NCBI RefSeq assembly: GCF_001435585.1
Contig: NZ_AZEC01000003.1
Span: 15,786-79,785 of the forward strand
DNA from: Schleiferilactobacillus perolens DSM 12744
Lineage (GTDB): Bacteria; Bacillota; Bacilli; Lactobacillales; Lactobacillaceae
Reading direction: 5' to 3'
DNA: 64,000 bases
A program made the translations under genes and the position numbers. Below the pieces are notes generated by a model. That model was not told the DNA's origin. It searched no databases and saw only the letters and a program-made list of their open reading frames with translations. Of this stretch, positions 16,713 to 25,428 are shown piece after piece. Each line of letters starts with the position of its first letter. The stretch's first letter is position 1.

Positions 16713-19328
16713 ATGCAGCCAATGACAAAGTATATGTGGCGTAATATTCGCGACTCTTTAGGCCGCTTTATTGCAATTATTTTGATTATCCTCTTAGGTG
16801 TACTGATTTTTGTCGGTGTCAAAGCCACCGGCCCCGCGCTGAACGATTCATTGAATACGACGGTAAAGCAAGATAAGCTGACAGACATTCAGCTGCTTTC
16901 CACGACTGGCTTCACGAGCAAAGATGTGGCGACGGCTAAAAAGGTAGCTGGTGCCCAGGCGGAAGCGGTGAAGTTCAAGTATGTCAATGGCAGTAAAGGT
17001 CAAGTCGTGGCTCTGTACGGTGATCAGTCGGGGCAGCAATTGAACCAATTGACACTGACCAGCGGCCACCGTCCGCGACACAATAATGAAATTGTGCTGG
17101 ATCAGCGGGCCCAGCGTTCTTTTGGCTACAAATTAGGCCAGACTTATACGTTTCCCACCGATGCCAAGTTGGCCCGGCGGCAGTTTAAAATTGTGGGTTT
17201 TGCTGACTCACCGTTATACATTGACAACGCCCAACGCGGTTCGGCGAATGTGGGGGACGGGGCAGTCCGTTATTTTGCTTACATTCCTGCCAGTCAGATG
17301 AAGTTGGGAGCGGCATCGCTGCTTAATATCCGCTTCCCCAGTTTACAAAAGACCGACACATTCACGGACCACTACACCGATTTAGTGCGGGCTAAGGAAA
17401 AGCAACTCAAAAAAGTGTTTAAAAACCGAGCGGTGACCCGTACCCGGGAGGTGCTGGCGCCCACCCTCAAAACGCTTGATCAGCAACAGAATCAACTGGA
17501 TGCGGCACAAAAGCAGTTGGCAGCCGCTAAACAACAGGTGGCCAGTGCCAGCAACGGTCAAATGACCACCACGCCACAAATTGCCCAGCAAGAAACGGCA
17601 CTCCAGACGGCTCAAAAGAAACTCACCGCCGGTCGGCAAAGGGCTGAACAGTCGGTCAAGACCACGTATACATGGCAGACGCGAGATGATCTGGCCGGCT
17701 TTTCGGCCTATGGCGACAGCTCGGAACGGATCGCCGCCATTGCCAATGTCTTCCCGGCGTTTTTCTTCCTGGTGGCGGCCCTAATCACTTTCACTACGGT
17801 GACCCGAATGGTCGAAGAGGCTCGGGGCCAAATTGGTGCATTCAAGGCATTGGGGTATGGTAAATTCCAGATTGCCCTGAGCTTTTTGAACTATGCATTG
17901 TTGGCGGGTGTCCTCGGCACTGTTTTGGGGGCAGCGAGCGGCAATTGGTCGATTCCCCGCATCGTGATTGCCCTGTACAAGAATGAATACATCCCATTGC
18001 AGCCCACCGTCGCTTTCCAATGGGGGACTGCGGCGTTGGCCGGGGGCTTCGCGCTGCTGGCCACGGTGGGTGCAGCCATTATCGTCGTACGGGAACAGCT
18101 GGCGGAGAAGCCAGCGGCGTTGATGCTGCTGCGGGCGCCAAAGTCTGCCAAACGAATTCTGCTGGAACGCATCAAACCGCTGTGGCGCCGACTCAATTTC
18201 AATCAAAAAGTCAGTTACCGTAATCTATTTCGCTACAAATCTCGAATGTGGATGACCATCATTGGGATCGCTGGCGGGACCGCCTTGATTCTAACCGGTT
18301 TTGGTCTAAAAAACTCCATTGAAGCCAGCGGCAGCCGGCAGTATAGCGACATCATCAAATATCAGGCAGTGGTCCGGCTGACAGATGACAGCAATGGCAG
18401 TGCTGCCCACCAAGTCTTGACGAAAGACAGCCGATATCGCAGCCGTCTGGCCGTCACGGCGGATGTGGCGGACATCAGTGCCCACGGCCGCAAACAAGCC
18501 GACGTCAACATTTATGCCAGTGCTGCGCCCAAGCAGTTGAACCGTTATATTGGGCTGCACACCAATCGCGGTGCGGCCATTACACTGCCACAGAAGGGGA
18601 TTGTCCTAACCGATAAGGCGGCGAAACAATTGAATGTATCGGTAGGCGACACGGTCACCGTCAAGACCACGGATAATCATCGCGGTCGGGCGAAGGTCAC
18701 GGCGATTGCGACCAACTATATTGGTAACTATGCCTACCTATCGGCCACAGCATACCAGACGCTTTTTGCGGAAAAAGCAGTGGTCAATACTCTGCTGGTC
18801 CGGTTGCGGCCGCAAACTGCTAACCAGCGCAATACGCTGGCTCGCCAATTGTTGAAAAATGGTGAGGCGTTGGGCACCAGCTATACGGTTGATCAGAAAA
18901 AGACCGTGGGAAATATGGGTAAAATGTTGAACCCGGTGGTGATGATTTTCATCCTGCTATCCGGCGTCTTATCCTTCGTCGTTCTCTACAATCTGACGAA
19001 CATCAATGTGTCGGAACGGATTCGGGAGCTTTCGACCATTAAGGTGCTTGGCTTCTATAATCAAGAAGTGACCATGTACATCAGCCGGGAAAATATTATT
19101 CTCACTGGTGCGGGCATTCTGTTTGGTTACGCCGGCGGCAATCTGCTCACTGCCTATATTCTCCATCAAGCCGAAACGGCGCAGATTATCTTCCCCCTAA
19201 GCATCAGTTGGACCGGTTACATCATCGCCACGCTATTAATGATCGCTTTTACGGCCATCGTCATGTTTGTGACGCATCAACGGCTGAAGCGGGTGGACAT
19301 GGTGGAGGCGTTGAAGTCGAATGACTAG
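16713..19328 (+). CDS. FtsX-like ABC permease, two-domain
   Basis: About 871 residues. One membrane helix near the N-terminus, a large outer domain with a Gln/Ala-rich coiled coil (about 245-320), three membrane helices of the first FtsX domain (about 345-470), a further helix (about 520) with a second outer domain, and a last FtsX domain (about 740-865). This is the long-permease layout used to move lipids or peptides or to resist envelope-active compounds. Start is uncertain: ATG at 16713, or GTG at 16701/16704 overlapping the ATPase gene, or ATG at 16722. Partner of the ATPase directly upstream. An intergenic repeat lies behind it. Confidence 0.88.
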   Translation: MQPMTKYMWRNIRDSLGRFIAIILIILLGVLIFVGVKATGPALNDSLNTTVKQDKLTDIQLLSTTGFTSKDVATAKKVAGAQAEAVKFKYVNGSKGQVVALYGDQSGQQLNQLTLTSGHRPRHNNEIVLDQRAQRSFGYKLGQTYTFPTDAKLARRQFKIVGFADSPLYIDNAQRGSANVGDGAVRYFAYIPASQMKLGAASLLNIRFPSLQKTDTFTDHYTDLVRAKEKQLKKVFKNRAVTRTREVLAPTLKTLDQQQNQLDAAQKQLAAAKQQVASASNGQMTTTPQIAQQETALQTAQKKLTAGRQRAEQSVKTTYTWQTRDDLAGFSAYGDSSERIAAIANVFPAFFFLVAALITFTTVTRMVEEARGQIGAFKALGYGKFQIALSFLNYALLAGVLGTVLGAASGNWSIPRIVIALYKNEYIPLQPTVAFQWGTAALAGGFALLATVGAAIIVVREQLAEKPAALMLLRAPKSAKRILLERIKPLWRRLNFNQKVSYRNLFRYKSRMWMTIIGIAGGTALILTGFGLKNSIEASGSRQYSDIIKYQAVVRLTDDSNGSAAHQVLTKDSRYRSRLAVTADVADISAHGRKQADVNIYASAAPKQLNRYIGLHTNRGAAITLPQKGIVLTDKAAKQLNVSVGDTVTVKTTDNHRGRAKVTAIATNYIGNYAYLSATAYQTLFAEKAVVNTLLVRLRPQTANQRNTLARQLLKNGEALGTSYTVDQKKTVGNMGKMLNPVVMIFILLSGVLSFVVLYNLTNINVSERIRELSTIKVLGFYNQEVTMYISRENIILTGAGILFGYAGGNLLTAYILHQAETAQIIFPLSISWTGYIIATLLMIAFTAIVMFVTHQRLKRVDMVEALKSND

Positions 19329-19357
19329 CGTTGACTCATTGAATGTTTTGGTATTTC

Positions 19358-19540
19358 GCCAAAGTTAGTCAATGTGTAGTAATCGGAGGTTGAATTGGGC
19401 TCAGCTGTGGAAACCACACCGCGCGCTGCTTTTGCGCGCGGATGTGGTTAGGCGTGTTTGAGACCGCGCACTTTGCGGGCTCAAACCGCCGTCACAGCGT
19501 TCCAGCCCAATTCAACCGGAGATTACGGAACATTGGCGGC
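19358..19540 (+). repeat. Intergenic structured repeat, type 1
   Basis: About 183 bp with imperfect terminal inverted repeats (GTAATCGGAGGTTGAATTGG near the left; its counterpart ending in ACATTGGCGGC on the right). Inside: GCTGTG (19404-19409) can pair with CACAGC (19493-19498), enclosing two hairpins, AACCACA/TGTGGTT (19412-19449) and GTTTGAG/CTCAAAC (19456-19486). The copy at 60294-60465 on the other strand has the same plan with different arms in the first hairpin. Confidence 0.8.
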
Positions 19541-19623
19541 CGGCTGCTCGTTCTGGTTCTACACCGTCAGGAAATGGTTGAACATGCTAAAATAGAAAGC
19601 AGATGGCAGAAGGGGGCAGACAT

Positions 19624-19950
19624 TTGCAGAGACGTTATCCACGCATCCTTTTGATTACCCTCACGCTTCTCTGGTACCTGGCTCTCATTCTGCTTTGGAT
19701 CAACCGACCCTACCTTGCCAGCACTACCGTCGCGCTTGCTGCCACCACTGGCGGTAAAGTGCTCATCGGGCTGCTTGTCTTGATGCTGCCTGGCGTACCT
19801 GGTGCGGCCAGTCTATATCTTTGGCGAGACGCCACGACTTTATGGCCCCAACTCCTCTGGGGTGCCCTGGTGACCGTGTCATTTTGGCTGATCCTTTCCT
19901 TAGCAGTCTTGTTCGCAGTGTTCGGTCCTAACTGGCTAGCAGTTATTTGA
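19624..19950 (+). CDS. Small membrane protein of unknown function
   Basis: 108 residues from a TTG at 19624 that has AAGGGGG 7 nt upstream; the ATG at 19603 would give 115 residues but has only a weak ribosome site. Three hydrophobic segments (about 8-27, 36-60, 75-100) and a short basic N-terminus. I do not recognise a family. It lies 22 bp before the MDR dehydrogenase gene on the same strand and may share its transcript. Confidence 0.5.
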   Translation: MQRRYPRILLITLTLLWYLALILLWINRPYLASTTVALAATTGGKVLIGLLVLMLPGVPGAASLYLWRDATTLWPQLLWGALVTVSFWLILSLAVLFAVFGPNWLAVI

Positions 19951-19972
19951 TCGAGAAAGCAGGTTTTGAAAT

Positions 19973-20977
19973 ATGGCAGAAATAAATCATGGTTTCTTTA
20001 TTGAATTACACGATAAGAAAGTGCATGTAGAAAAACGAGAAATTCCAATGCCCCCCGTGGGTGCCGACGATATTTTAGTGAAAGTGAGCGGCACCAGCAT
20101 CAATCCAGTGGATATTAAACGGTCTGCAGCCGGTGCCACCCAGGTCATGGGTTTTGATACCGTCGGTCGGGTGGTGCGCAGCGGCGCCAATGTCACCGGT
20201 TTTGCGGCGGGCGACAAGGTCTTCTTTGCTGGAGAAGGTCAGCGGCAGGGCGGCTTCGCGGATTACCAAGCAGTGAACAGTGCCATTGTGGCCAAGACGC
20301 CGCGTGGTTTCGAGTCGACTTTCCTGGCAAGTCTTCCGTTAACTGGTCTGACTGCGTGGGAATTATTATTTGAAAAAATGGCTTTCACGGCAGCACCTGG
20401 TGCGCATCAAGGACAAGTGCTGCTAGTCATCAATGGCGCTGGCGGCGTGGGTTCGATTTTAACCCAACTGGCGCATTGGAGTGGGTTTACGGTGGTGGCC
20501 ACCGCTTCTCCTAAGAATTTTGATTGGTTGACAGCCAACGGGGTCGATCATGCCCTGGATTATCATCATGATTTACAACAGGCATACGCCGCGCTGGGAT
20601 TGCCGGCGCCGATCGGCATCGCCATCCTTTATCAACCCGTTCCCTATGCCCCGGTGGCCTCAGCTCTGGTGGCACCCTTCGGTCATGTGGGAACTATTGT
20701 CGAACCCAGCGGCCCGTTGAGTGTCGCACCGCTGAAAAACAAGTCCGCGAGTTTGGACTTTGAATATATGTCCGCTAAGACGGATCACCACCATGATATG
20801 GCGTCCCAGGGTGAGATTCTGCGTCAACTGGGCAGCTTATTGGCCTCAGGGGCCATTCGGCCGACGGCGACCCGCACTTTCCCTGAACTGACCACCGCCA
20901 CATTGACGGAAGCCTTGGAAACGATCCAAGCGGGGCACACAGTAGGTAAATTGACTTTCCACGTGGGGCAAGCTTAA
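19973..20977 (+). CDS. Zinc-type/quinone-oxidoreductase-like dehydrogenase (MDR superfamily)
   Basis: 334 residues. N-terminal GroES-like fold with SINPVDIK and the GFDTVGRVV motif, and a Rossmann domain with INGAGGVGSILTQLA for NADPH. The zinc-binding Cys residues of classical alcohol dehydrogenases are missing, so this belongs to the zinc-independent quinone/alkenal reductase group (family knowledge). Start: ATG at 19973 with AAAGCAGG. Its TAA stop shares one base with the ATG of the next gene (TAATG), so translation of the two is coupled. Confidence 0.88.
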   Translation: MAEINHGFFIELHDKKVHVEKREIPMPPVGADDILVKVSGTSINPVDIKRSAAGATQVMGFDTVGRVVRSGANVTGFAAGDKVFFAGEGQRQGGFADYQAVNSAIVAKTPRGFESTFLASLPLTGLTAWELLFEKMAFTAAPGAHQGQVLLVINGAGGVGSILTQLAHWSGFTVVATASPKNFDWLTANGVDHALDYHHDLQQAYAALGLPAPIGIAILYQPVPYAPVASALVAPFGHVGTIVEPSGPLSVAPLKNKSASLDFEYMSAKTDHHHDMASQGEILRQLGSLLASGAIRPTATRTFPELTTATLTEALETIQAGHTVGKLTFHVGQA

Positions 20978-22704
20978 TGAGTACGGCAGCCCTGATGGCC
21001 GCGAGTATCCAAATGGACCAATTGGCCCTGCGGTACGAGCGCGCCTTTTTTGACTTACACACATGTGTGCCGCTGGCCGATAATCCGGTGCAGGCGGACC
21101 GGATGTGGCAGAGCATCGACCAAACCCGGGAGAAACTGACGGCGCTGGAGAAAGAAAAAGAACAGTTGCTGACGGATTTAACCCACTACTTTCAACAACC
21201 ACCGACAGATTTTTCTGCTGCTCAACATGCCGTCTTGGCGACCGCTGTGCAAAATGCGTTGCCCGCCAGCTCGCTGCCTCGGCAAATGATCGAACTGGTC
21301 GGTGCCCGATTAAATTGGCGCAACGGCGATAGTGCGCCGCTGGATGTGATTAATCAGTTGGCCAAGGGGATTGGGTTGTCTTTACCGACCCAACTGCGGG
21401 CACTAGCGGCACTGCTTGGCAGCAGTACCCTGGCCGCCGATCCAGTGTATTTTCAAGCCCGAAGCCAGCCCTTTGAGTCTGGCGGTCTGATTCATCAACG
21501 GTCGTTTCTCTTTGCGGCTATTGATGCGCAATATAAAAAGGCCAACTATAATCAGTTGACCCCGGAGGCATTTTGGCAGTGGCTGTTGTGGGCCACCAGC
21601 GGTATTTATGGCATTCCCGTTAAGGTGTATTCAGCCCGGGCACTGATTCCGGAAGCCGCGGCCACGGGGTTGAGTGCTGATGCAGTGGTGCTATTTCCAC
21701 CCCAGGCAGCCCCTGAGGCCTACTTCCTGTTTAAGGGTACCGAGAATGTTCAGCACGACGATGAACCGGTGCACCTGGCCACGGCGTTAGCCCATCCTTT
21801 GGCGGCCATGGACAGTAACTTTGTCGAGGCTTACCGGGATTGGCGCTACAATGTGCAAGCTGTCTTGCTGGGAGAGGATTCCAGCGATTCCCAAATTGAC
21901 ATGGCGCAGCGTTTTATTACCCAGGTCGCCGCACAATTGCCAGACGAAACTCGCCGTTTTGGTATCGGGCATTCTTTAGGGGGCCATTTGGTCCAATCCT
22001 TGCAGTTGATTTACCATTCATTCACGGCCGGTTATACGTTGAACCCGGCCCCAGTTCAGTTACGCCAGGTACAACAGATTGCCCCGGACCGCTTCACTCC
22101 CGCTGAGTGGGACCAGTTATTTGCGGCCACTTCCCGAGGAATCGCCAATGCCACGGATGAACCACTGCTGGCCCGGACATTGCAAGACCCTGCCTTGGCC
22201 ATGACGAATGAAGGTTTTGCCCAGGACTTCACTCGGTTATTCTACCGGTTGCGTTTCAATGTGTACGTGGGGACATACTATGCGGTCCGGCGGCCGCAAT
22301 ATCAGTATCCGTTCATCACCCACATCGACGATTATTTATCCCCAGCTGAAATTCAATTTGCGGCGAATACTTTGGGAAATTTCTTCAAAAAAACAGCCAG
22401 CGATCAGGACAATCAAAGCCTGAGCTGGCAAATTGTGAACTACATGCGGGAGTGGAGTGAAACGACCCATTTACCCGCCAGTAAACGGTTGAAGTATCGG
22501 CGGGATTATATTCGTTATCTGGAAGCCACTGGCTGGTTGAGCACGGAACCGCAGATGTCGCGGCGCGCATTGCCCAGCTGGCTGACCTCGCGCTTATCGG
22601 ATAGCCGCTTGCAAATGTTTCGGCGAATTCGGTTTGATATGCTGGAATTAGCTGTTTTCTTTCACATCATCGACGGTATTAAGTTCTTTTTTCTCGATGA
22701 GTGA
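20977..22704 (+). CDS. Alpha/beta-hydrolase-like protein with GHSLGG motif
   Basis: 575 residues, cytoplasmic, no signal peptide. The segment IGHSLGGHL (about 329-337) is the nucleophile elbow of lipase-class (GxSxG) hydrolases and is followed by Leu-rich helices. The N-terminal third (about 1-150) is helical with a charged region around 40-60 and has no known family to my eye. Likely an esterase or lipase-3-like enzyme; substrate unknown. The ATG overlaps the dehydrogenase stop (TAATG), implying joint function. The 3' end overlaps the convergent GNAT gene by 57 bp. Confidence 0.7.
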   Translation: MSTAALMAASIQMDQLALRYERAFFDLHTCVPLADNPVQADRMWQSIDQTREKLTALEKEKEQLLTDLTHYFQQPPTDFSAAQHAVLATAVQNALPASSLPRQMIELVGARLNWRNGDSAPLDVINQLAKGIGLSLPTQLRALAALLGSSTLAADPVYFQARSQPFESGGLIHQRSFLFAAIDAQYKKANYNQLTPEAFWQWLLWATSGIYGIPVKVYSARALIPEAAATGLSADAVVLFPPQAAPEAYFLFKGTENVQHDDEPVHLATALAHPLAAMDSNFVEAYRDWRYNVQAVLLGEDSSDSQIDMAQRFITQVAAQLPDETRRFGIGHSLGGHLVQSLQLIYHSFTAGYTLNPAPVQLRQVQQIAPDRFTPAEWDQLFAATSRGIANATDEPLLARTLQDPALAMTNEGFAQDFTRLFYRLRFNVYVGTYYAVRRPQYQYPFITHIDDYLSPAEIQFAANTLGNFFKKTASDQDNQSLSWQIVNYMREWSETTHLPASKRLKYRRDYIRYLEATGWLSTEPQMSRRALPSWLTSRLSDSRLQMFRRIRFDMLELAVFFHIIDGIKFFFLDE

Positions 22705-23253
22705 TTGATATTCCGGCCGGGTCAGGGAATAAATGGCGGCGTCATGGTAGGCGTCGTTAAGATAAAGATGGGCAGGCAGGACACCGTCTAAATGGCAATG
22801 AAGTCGAGTAGGGACCGCTCGGCTTTTTTCATTGGCCACATCCGCTAGAATCTGAATCTTGTACAGATGCAGATCATTGAAGCCGGTGGCGAAAAGGGCT
22901 GCCAAGGCGCGGGTCATAATGCCCAACCCTTGGAAATCACTGCCCAACCAGTATCCCACGGACGCGTGATGGTCGATCTCGTCAAAGTCATGCAAGTCGA
23001 TCATGCCGGCCGGAATCCCATCTACTTTGATCACGAGTAAGAATAATTTCTTGTCGATGATTTGCTGGCGGGAATATTGCATGAAGTGTTCTTCTTGATG
23101 CACATTCTTGGTGGCTTTGGTCCAGGGCATCCACTGACTGAGCAGGACCCGGTCCTTTTTGATCTGGGAAAAGAGACCACCTGCATCGCTTTCTTCTGGA
23201 AAGGTGAGGGTGACGTGATGACCATGCTGGTCAAATTGAGTCAAAGTGAACAT
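22648..23253 (-). CDS. GNAT acetyltransferase, RimJ/RimL type
   Basis: 201 residues. It has the acceptor-loop start, the central strand SVGYWLGSDFQGLGIMTRAL with the acetyl-CoA pyrophosphate loop, and the NEKSRAVPTRL segment usual in ribosomal-protein N-acetyltransferase-like enzymes (RimJ/RimL, SpeG-like). Start: ATG at 23253. It lies 15 bp after the nitroreductase gene on the same strand, probably one operon. Its 3' end overlaps the opposite-strand hydrolase gene. Confidence 0.88.
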   Translation of the reverse strand: MFTLTQFDQHGHHVTLTFPEESDAGGLFSQIKKDRVLLSQWMPWTKATKNVHQEEHFMQYSRQQIIDKKLFLLVIKVDGIPAGMIDLHDFDEIDHHASVGYWLGSDFQGLGIMTRALAALFATGFNDLHLYKIQILADVANEKSRAVPTRLHCHLDGVLPAHLYLNDAYHDAAIYSLTRPEYQSLIEKKELNTVDDVKENS

Positions 23254-23268
23254 GAAATAACCTGCTTT

Positions 23269-24021
23269 CTATTGAGGAAGTGAAAATCCCTGTTGTTTTA
23301 AGATGCGACCGATTGCGCCGCGATGATGCGCATCGCCCTGAGAATTAGCGACGACCATTCGCGCAAAGTCTGTTTCTCGGGCGTTCAGACTGCGCTGGTC
23401 GTAATACGTATGCACGGTGTGGTTGTATGTATCCCATAACTTGGGCGTGTCAGGGGGTTGCGGATAGCTATTTTCTCCCACTACTAGTGCCTGGGGCAAC
23501 CGGGGTTTAGCCGCGGGTGCTTGATCCGGTACGCCAATCATCAAGCCTAGCAGCGGAAAAGTATAGCGAGGCAGGTGCAGCAAATCGATCATTTGCTGGG
23601 GATCATTCAGAATGCTGCCGAGATAAACCGTGCCCAGGCCCTCGTTTTCAGCGGCAGCGACCATGTTTTGCGCTGCCAGTGCGGCATCAAACACACCAGC
23701 CAGGAATGCATTCCAATCTGTAAGCCGAGCCGTGGCCGCGTGCAAATTTTCTGCCAGTTGCACATTGCGCGCTTGGTCAACAACAAACACATAGAAAGCG
23801 CCAGGCCCAGCGATGTATTGGTGAGTGGTCAAATCCGCAATCTGTTGCCGCATGCGGGGATCGGTCACCCAAATCAACGTAAACTGCTGCATGTACTGAC
23901 TAGATGCCGTATGCTGCGCCACTTCTTCCAGAGTATGCAGTGTTGCCGGCGCGATGGGCGTGTCTTTAAACTGCCGAATCGACGTATGGTGCAATAACGT
24001 GTCAATGGTACTATGAGCCAT
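23269..24021 (-). CDS. NfsA-like nitroreductase (FMN-dependent NADPH oxidoreductase)
   Basis: 250 residues, the size of NfsA/FRase-I proteins. The N-terminal HHTSIRQFKDTPI is the FMN-binding signature, and ENEGLGTVYLGSI in the middle is the usual conserved block. It reduces nitro compounds, quinones or flavins with NADPH in the cytoplasm (family knowledge). Start: ATG at 24021 with AAAGGTGG; the frame is open to 24099 without support. The GNAT gene follows closely. Confidence 0.88.
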   Translation of the reverse strand: MAHSTIDTLLHHTSIRQFKDTPIAPATLHTLEEVAQHTASSQYMQQFTLIWVTDPRMRQQIADLTTHQYIAGPGAFYVFVVDQARNVQLAENLHAATARLTDWNAFLAGVFDAALAAQNMVAAAENEGLGTVYLGSILNDPQQMIDLLHLPRYTFPLLGLMIGVPDQAPAAKPRLPQALVVGENSYPQPPDTPKLWDTYNHTVHTYYDQRSLNARETDFARMVVANSQGDAHHRGAIGRILKQQGFSLPQ

Positions 24022-24138
24022 AAGAAACCACCTTTCGTCGTACAAATTAGTTTTTAGTGTAAACGTCATTTCAATTCCACGCAACAATGGGGCGGGCACG
24101 GCCCGTTAACAGAAAAGTTTGTTCCACGCCAAACAAAA

Positions 24139-24171
24139 ACCGGCCATCACTGAACTCCAGTGATGACCGGT
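24139..24171 (-). terminator. Terminator after tRNA-Ala(GGC)
   Basis: ACCGGTCATCACTG pairs with the complementary arm across a 4-5 nt loop (24139-24171); read on the minus strand it is followed by TTTTTG. It sits 9 bp behind the tRNA. Confidence 0.85.
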
Positions 24172-24180
24172 CAAATATTA

Positions 24181-24253
24181 TGGAGCCTAACGGACTTGAA
24201 CCGTCGACCTCCTGCATGCCATGCAGGCGCTCTCCCAACTGAGCTAAGGCCCC
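24181..24253 (-). tRNA. tRNA-Ala (anticodon GGC)
   Basis: A 73-nt cloverleaf on the minus strand. The acceptor GGGGCCT pairs with AGGCTCC and contains the G3-U70 pair that marks alanine tRNAs. Anticodon stem CCTGC/GCAGG with loop ATGGCAT, anticodon GGC. T arm with GGTTCAAGTCC. The CCA end is not encoded. It stands alone, with its own terminator. Confidence 0.97.
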
Positions 24254-24306
24254 GTTCGACTTCAATTATCTTACAGGATTTACCGATTCTTTGCAACCCT
24301 TTTCGG

Positions 24307-24828
24307 CTATTTATCCGAAATCTCAGTGCTGTCCGTCATCGCCTGCACCAGCGCTTCGCTGATCCGCTGGTTAATGAGGGCAGCTGTGGTCAGTTTGATC
24401 AATTCGGCCACCGCTGGCGATGCCTGGGCAGTGGGGTGGGATTGACCAGATTTTTCTGCCACCCGCTCATCAAAGGCGGTCACCCATAAATCATAAGCCT
24501 CTTGCCAACTGAGTTCAGCGGACATTGCAGATAAATATTGGTGGACAATATCCAATGAATACAGCGTTTTGAGCAGACTAACTAAAATAATCTGCGCCAA
24601 TTGGATCTGACCGTATCGCTTTTTTTCAGGCCGGGTGACCAGGCCTTGCTTCACATAGCTGTTCACCATGGATTTAGTCACTTCCACACCCGTGATCAGC
24701 TTCGTATAGCGATTCGTTTCACTCACGACTTGGTCCATGTACAAACCAATGTCACTCAACTCGCCAAATAATGGCAGCTGGTGCTGGTGAAACCGGTGCA
24801 GCCAGCGCTTAAACTCTTCTGTGAACAT
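24307..24828 (-). CDS. DUF1836 protein
   Basis: 173 residues, soluble. The central pattern LYMDQVVSETN, then TKSMVNSYVKQGLV and KKRYGQIQLAQIILV, matches DUF1836, a Firmicutes family with a MerR-like winged-helix region thought to bind DNA. Start: ATG at 24828 with AAGGGTGG. An extended -10 (TGCTATAAT, with TATAAT at 24855-24860) lies just upstream, giving a short leader. Target unknown. Confidence 0.8.
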   Translation of the reverse strand: MFTEEFKRWLHRFHQHQLPLFGELSDIGLYMDQVVSETNRYTKLITGVEVTKSMVNSYVKQGLVTRPEKKRYGQIQLAQIILVSLLKTLYSLDIVHQYLSAMSAELSWQEAYDLWVTAFDERVAEKSGQSHPTAQASPAVAELIKLTTAALINQRISEALVQAMTDSTEISDK

Positions 24829-24868
24829 ACCCGTGCCACCCTTTCTACCGCATTATTATAGCATACGG

Positions 24869-25306
24869 TCAGCCGGGTTCATGTGATTGGGGACGCTTCA
24901 ATAAGTGGACTTGCTTACCGCGCACTTCGATCACCAAATTGAAGCCGTCGTCGTTATCAATGGGACCCAGGTTTAACCGAGTGATGTCGTTATCGTGGGT
25001 TAAGCCGGCCAATCGTTGGGTGACAATGGTGCGGAATGTGTCCACATCTTGGTAATGGGCTTTAATCATTTCGCCAGCTTTGGCCAAGGTGTAACCATCG
25101 TCCATGAAGCTCTTAATAATGATGATTTTGGTCATTGTTTTGAGACTGTACCGCTTATTCCCGCCGGTTTGATGCCGGATGGGGTGGATGAATCCCTTCT
25201 TTTCCCAATAGCGAATTTGGGTCACAGTGGCACCCGTAATTCGGCTGGTTTCTCCGATTCCCATGGAAATATCGATGCTCTTCAATTTCTTTACGATGCT
25301 ATCCAA
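24869..25306 (-). CDS. MerR-family regulator
   Basis: 145 residues. The winged helix (about 15-80) shows GETSRITGATVTQIRYWEKKGFI and a KRYS wing, typical of MerR regulators. A short helix and a small C-terminal region follow, without the Cys residues of metal sensors, so a drug-like ligand is more probable. Start: TTG at 25306, which has AAAGGCGG in good position; the frame runs to 25375 without a ribosome site. Divergent from the DHA2 exporter gene with overlapping promoters, so it likely controls that exporter and itself. Confidence 0.85.
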   Translation of the reverse strand: MDSIVKKLKSIDISMGIGETSRITGATVTQIRYWEKKGFIHPIRHQTGGNKRYSLKTMTKIIIIKSFMDDGYTLAKAGEMIKAHYQDVDTFRTIVTQRLAGLTHDNDITRLNLGPIDNDDGFNLVIEVRGKQVHLLKRPQSHEPG

Positions 25307-25340
25307 TAACTTGCGCCGCCTTTCACTTGCTGTGTTTCCT

Positions 25341-25390
25341 ATTATGAATATGATATTAGGTATTGTCAATATCACGAAATGTGGTAAAGT
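25341..25390. promoter_or_regulatory. Overlapping divergent promoters of the MerR and exporter genes
   Basis: Minus strand: TTGACA (25369-25364), 17-bp spacer, CATAAT (25346-25341), reading to the MerR gene. Plus strand: TTGTCA (25363-25368), 16-bp spacer, TAAAGT (25385-25390), reading to the exporter gene. The two -35 boxes lie on the same bases, so one bound regulator can switch both. Confidence 0.65.
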
Positions 25391-25428
25391 AATGGTACAA
25401 CATTTTTCAGAAAAAAGGTGGCTTTATC

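Noticed and set aside
24828-24850. T-box-like AGGGTGGCACGGGT before the DUF1836 gene
   Set aside because: The sequence is the ribosome site region; no T-box stem I, specifier loop or antiterminator fits upstream, and the leader is too short.
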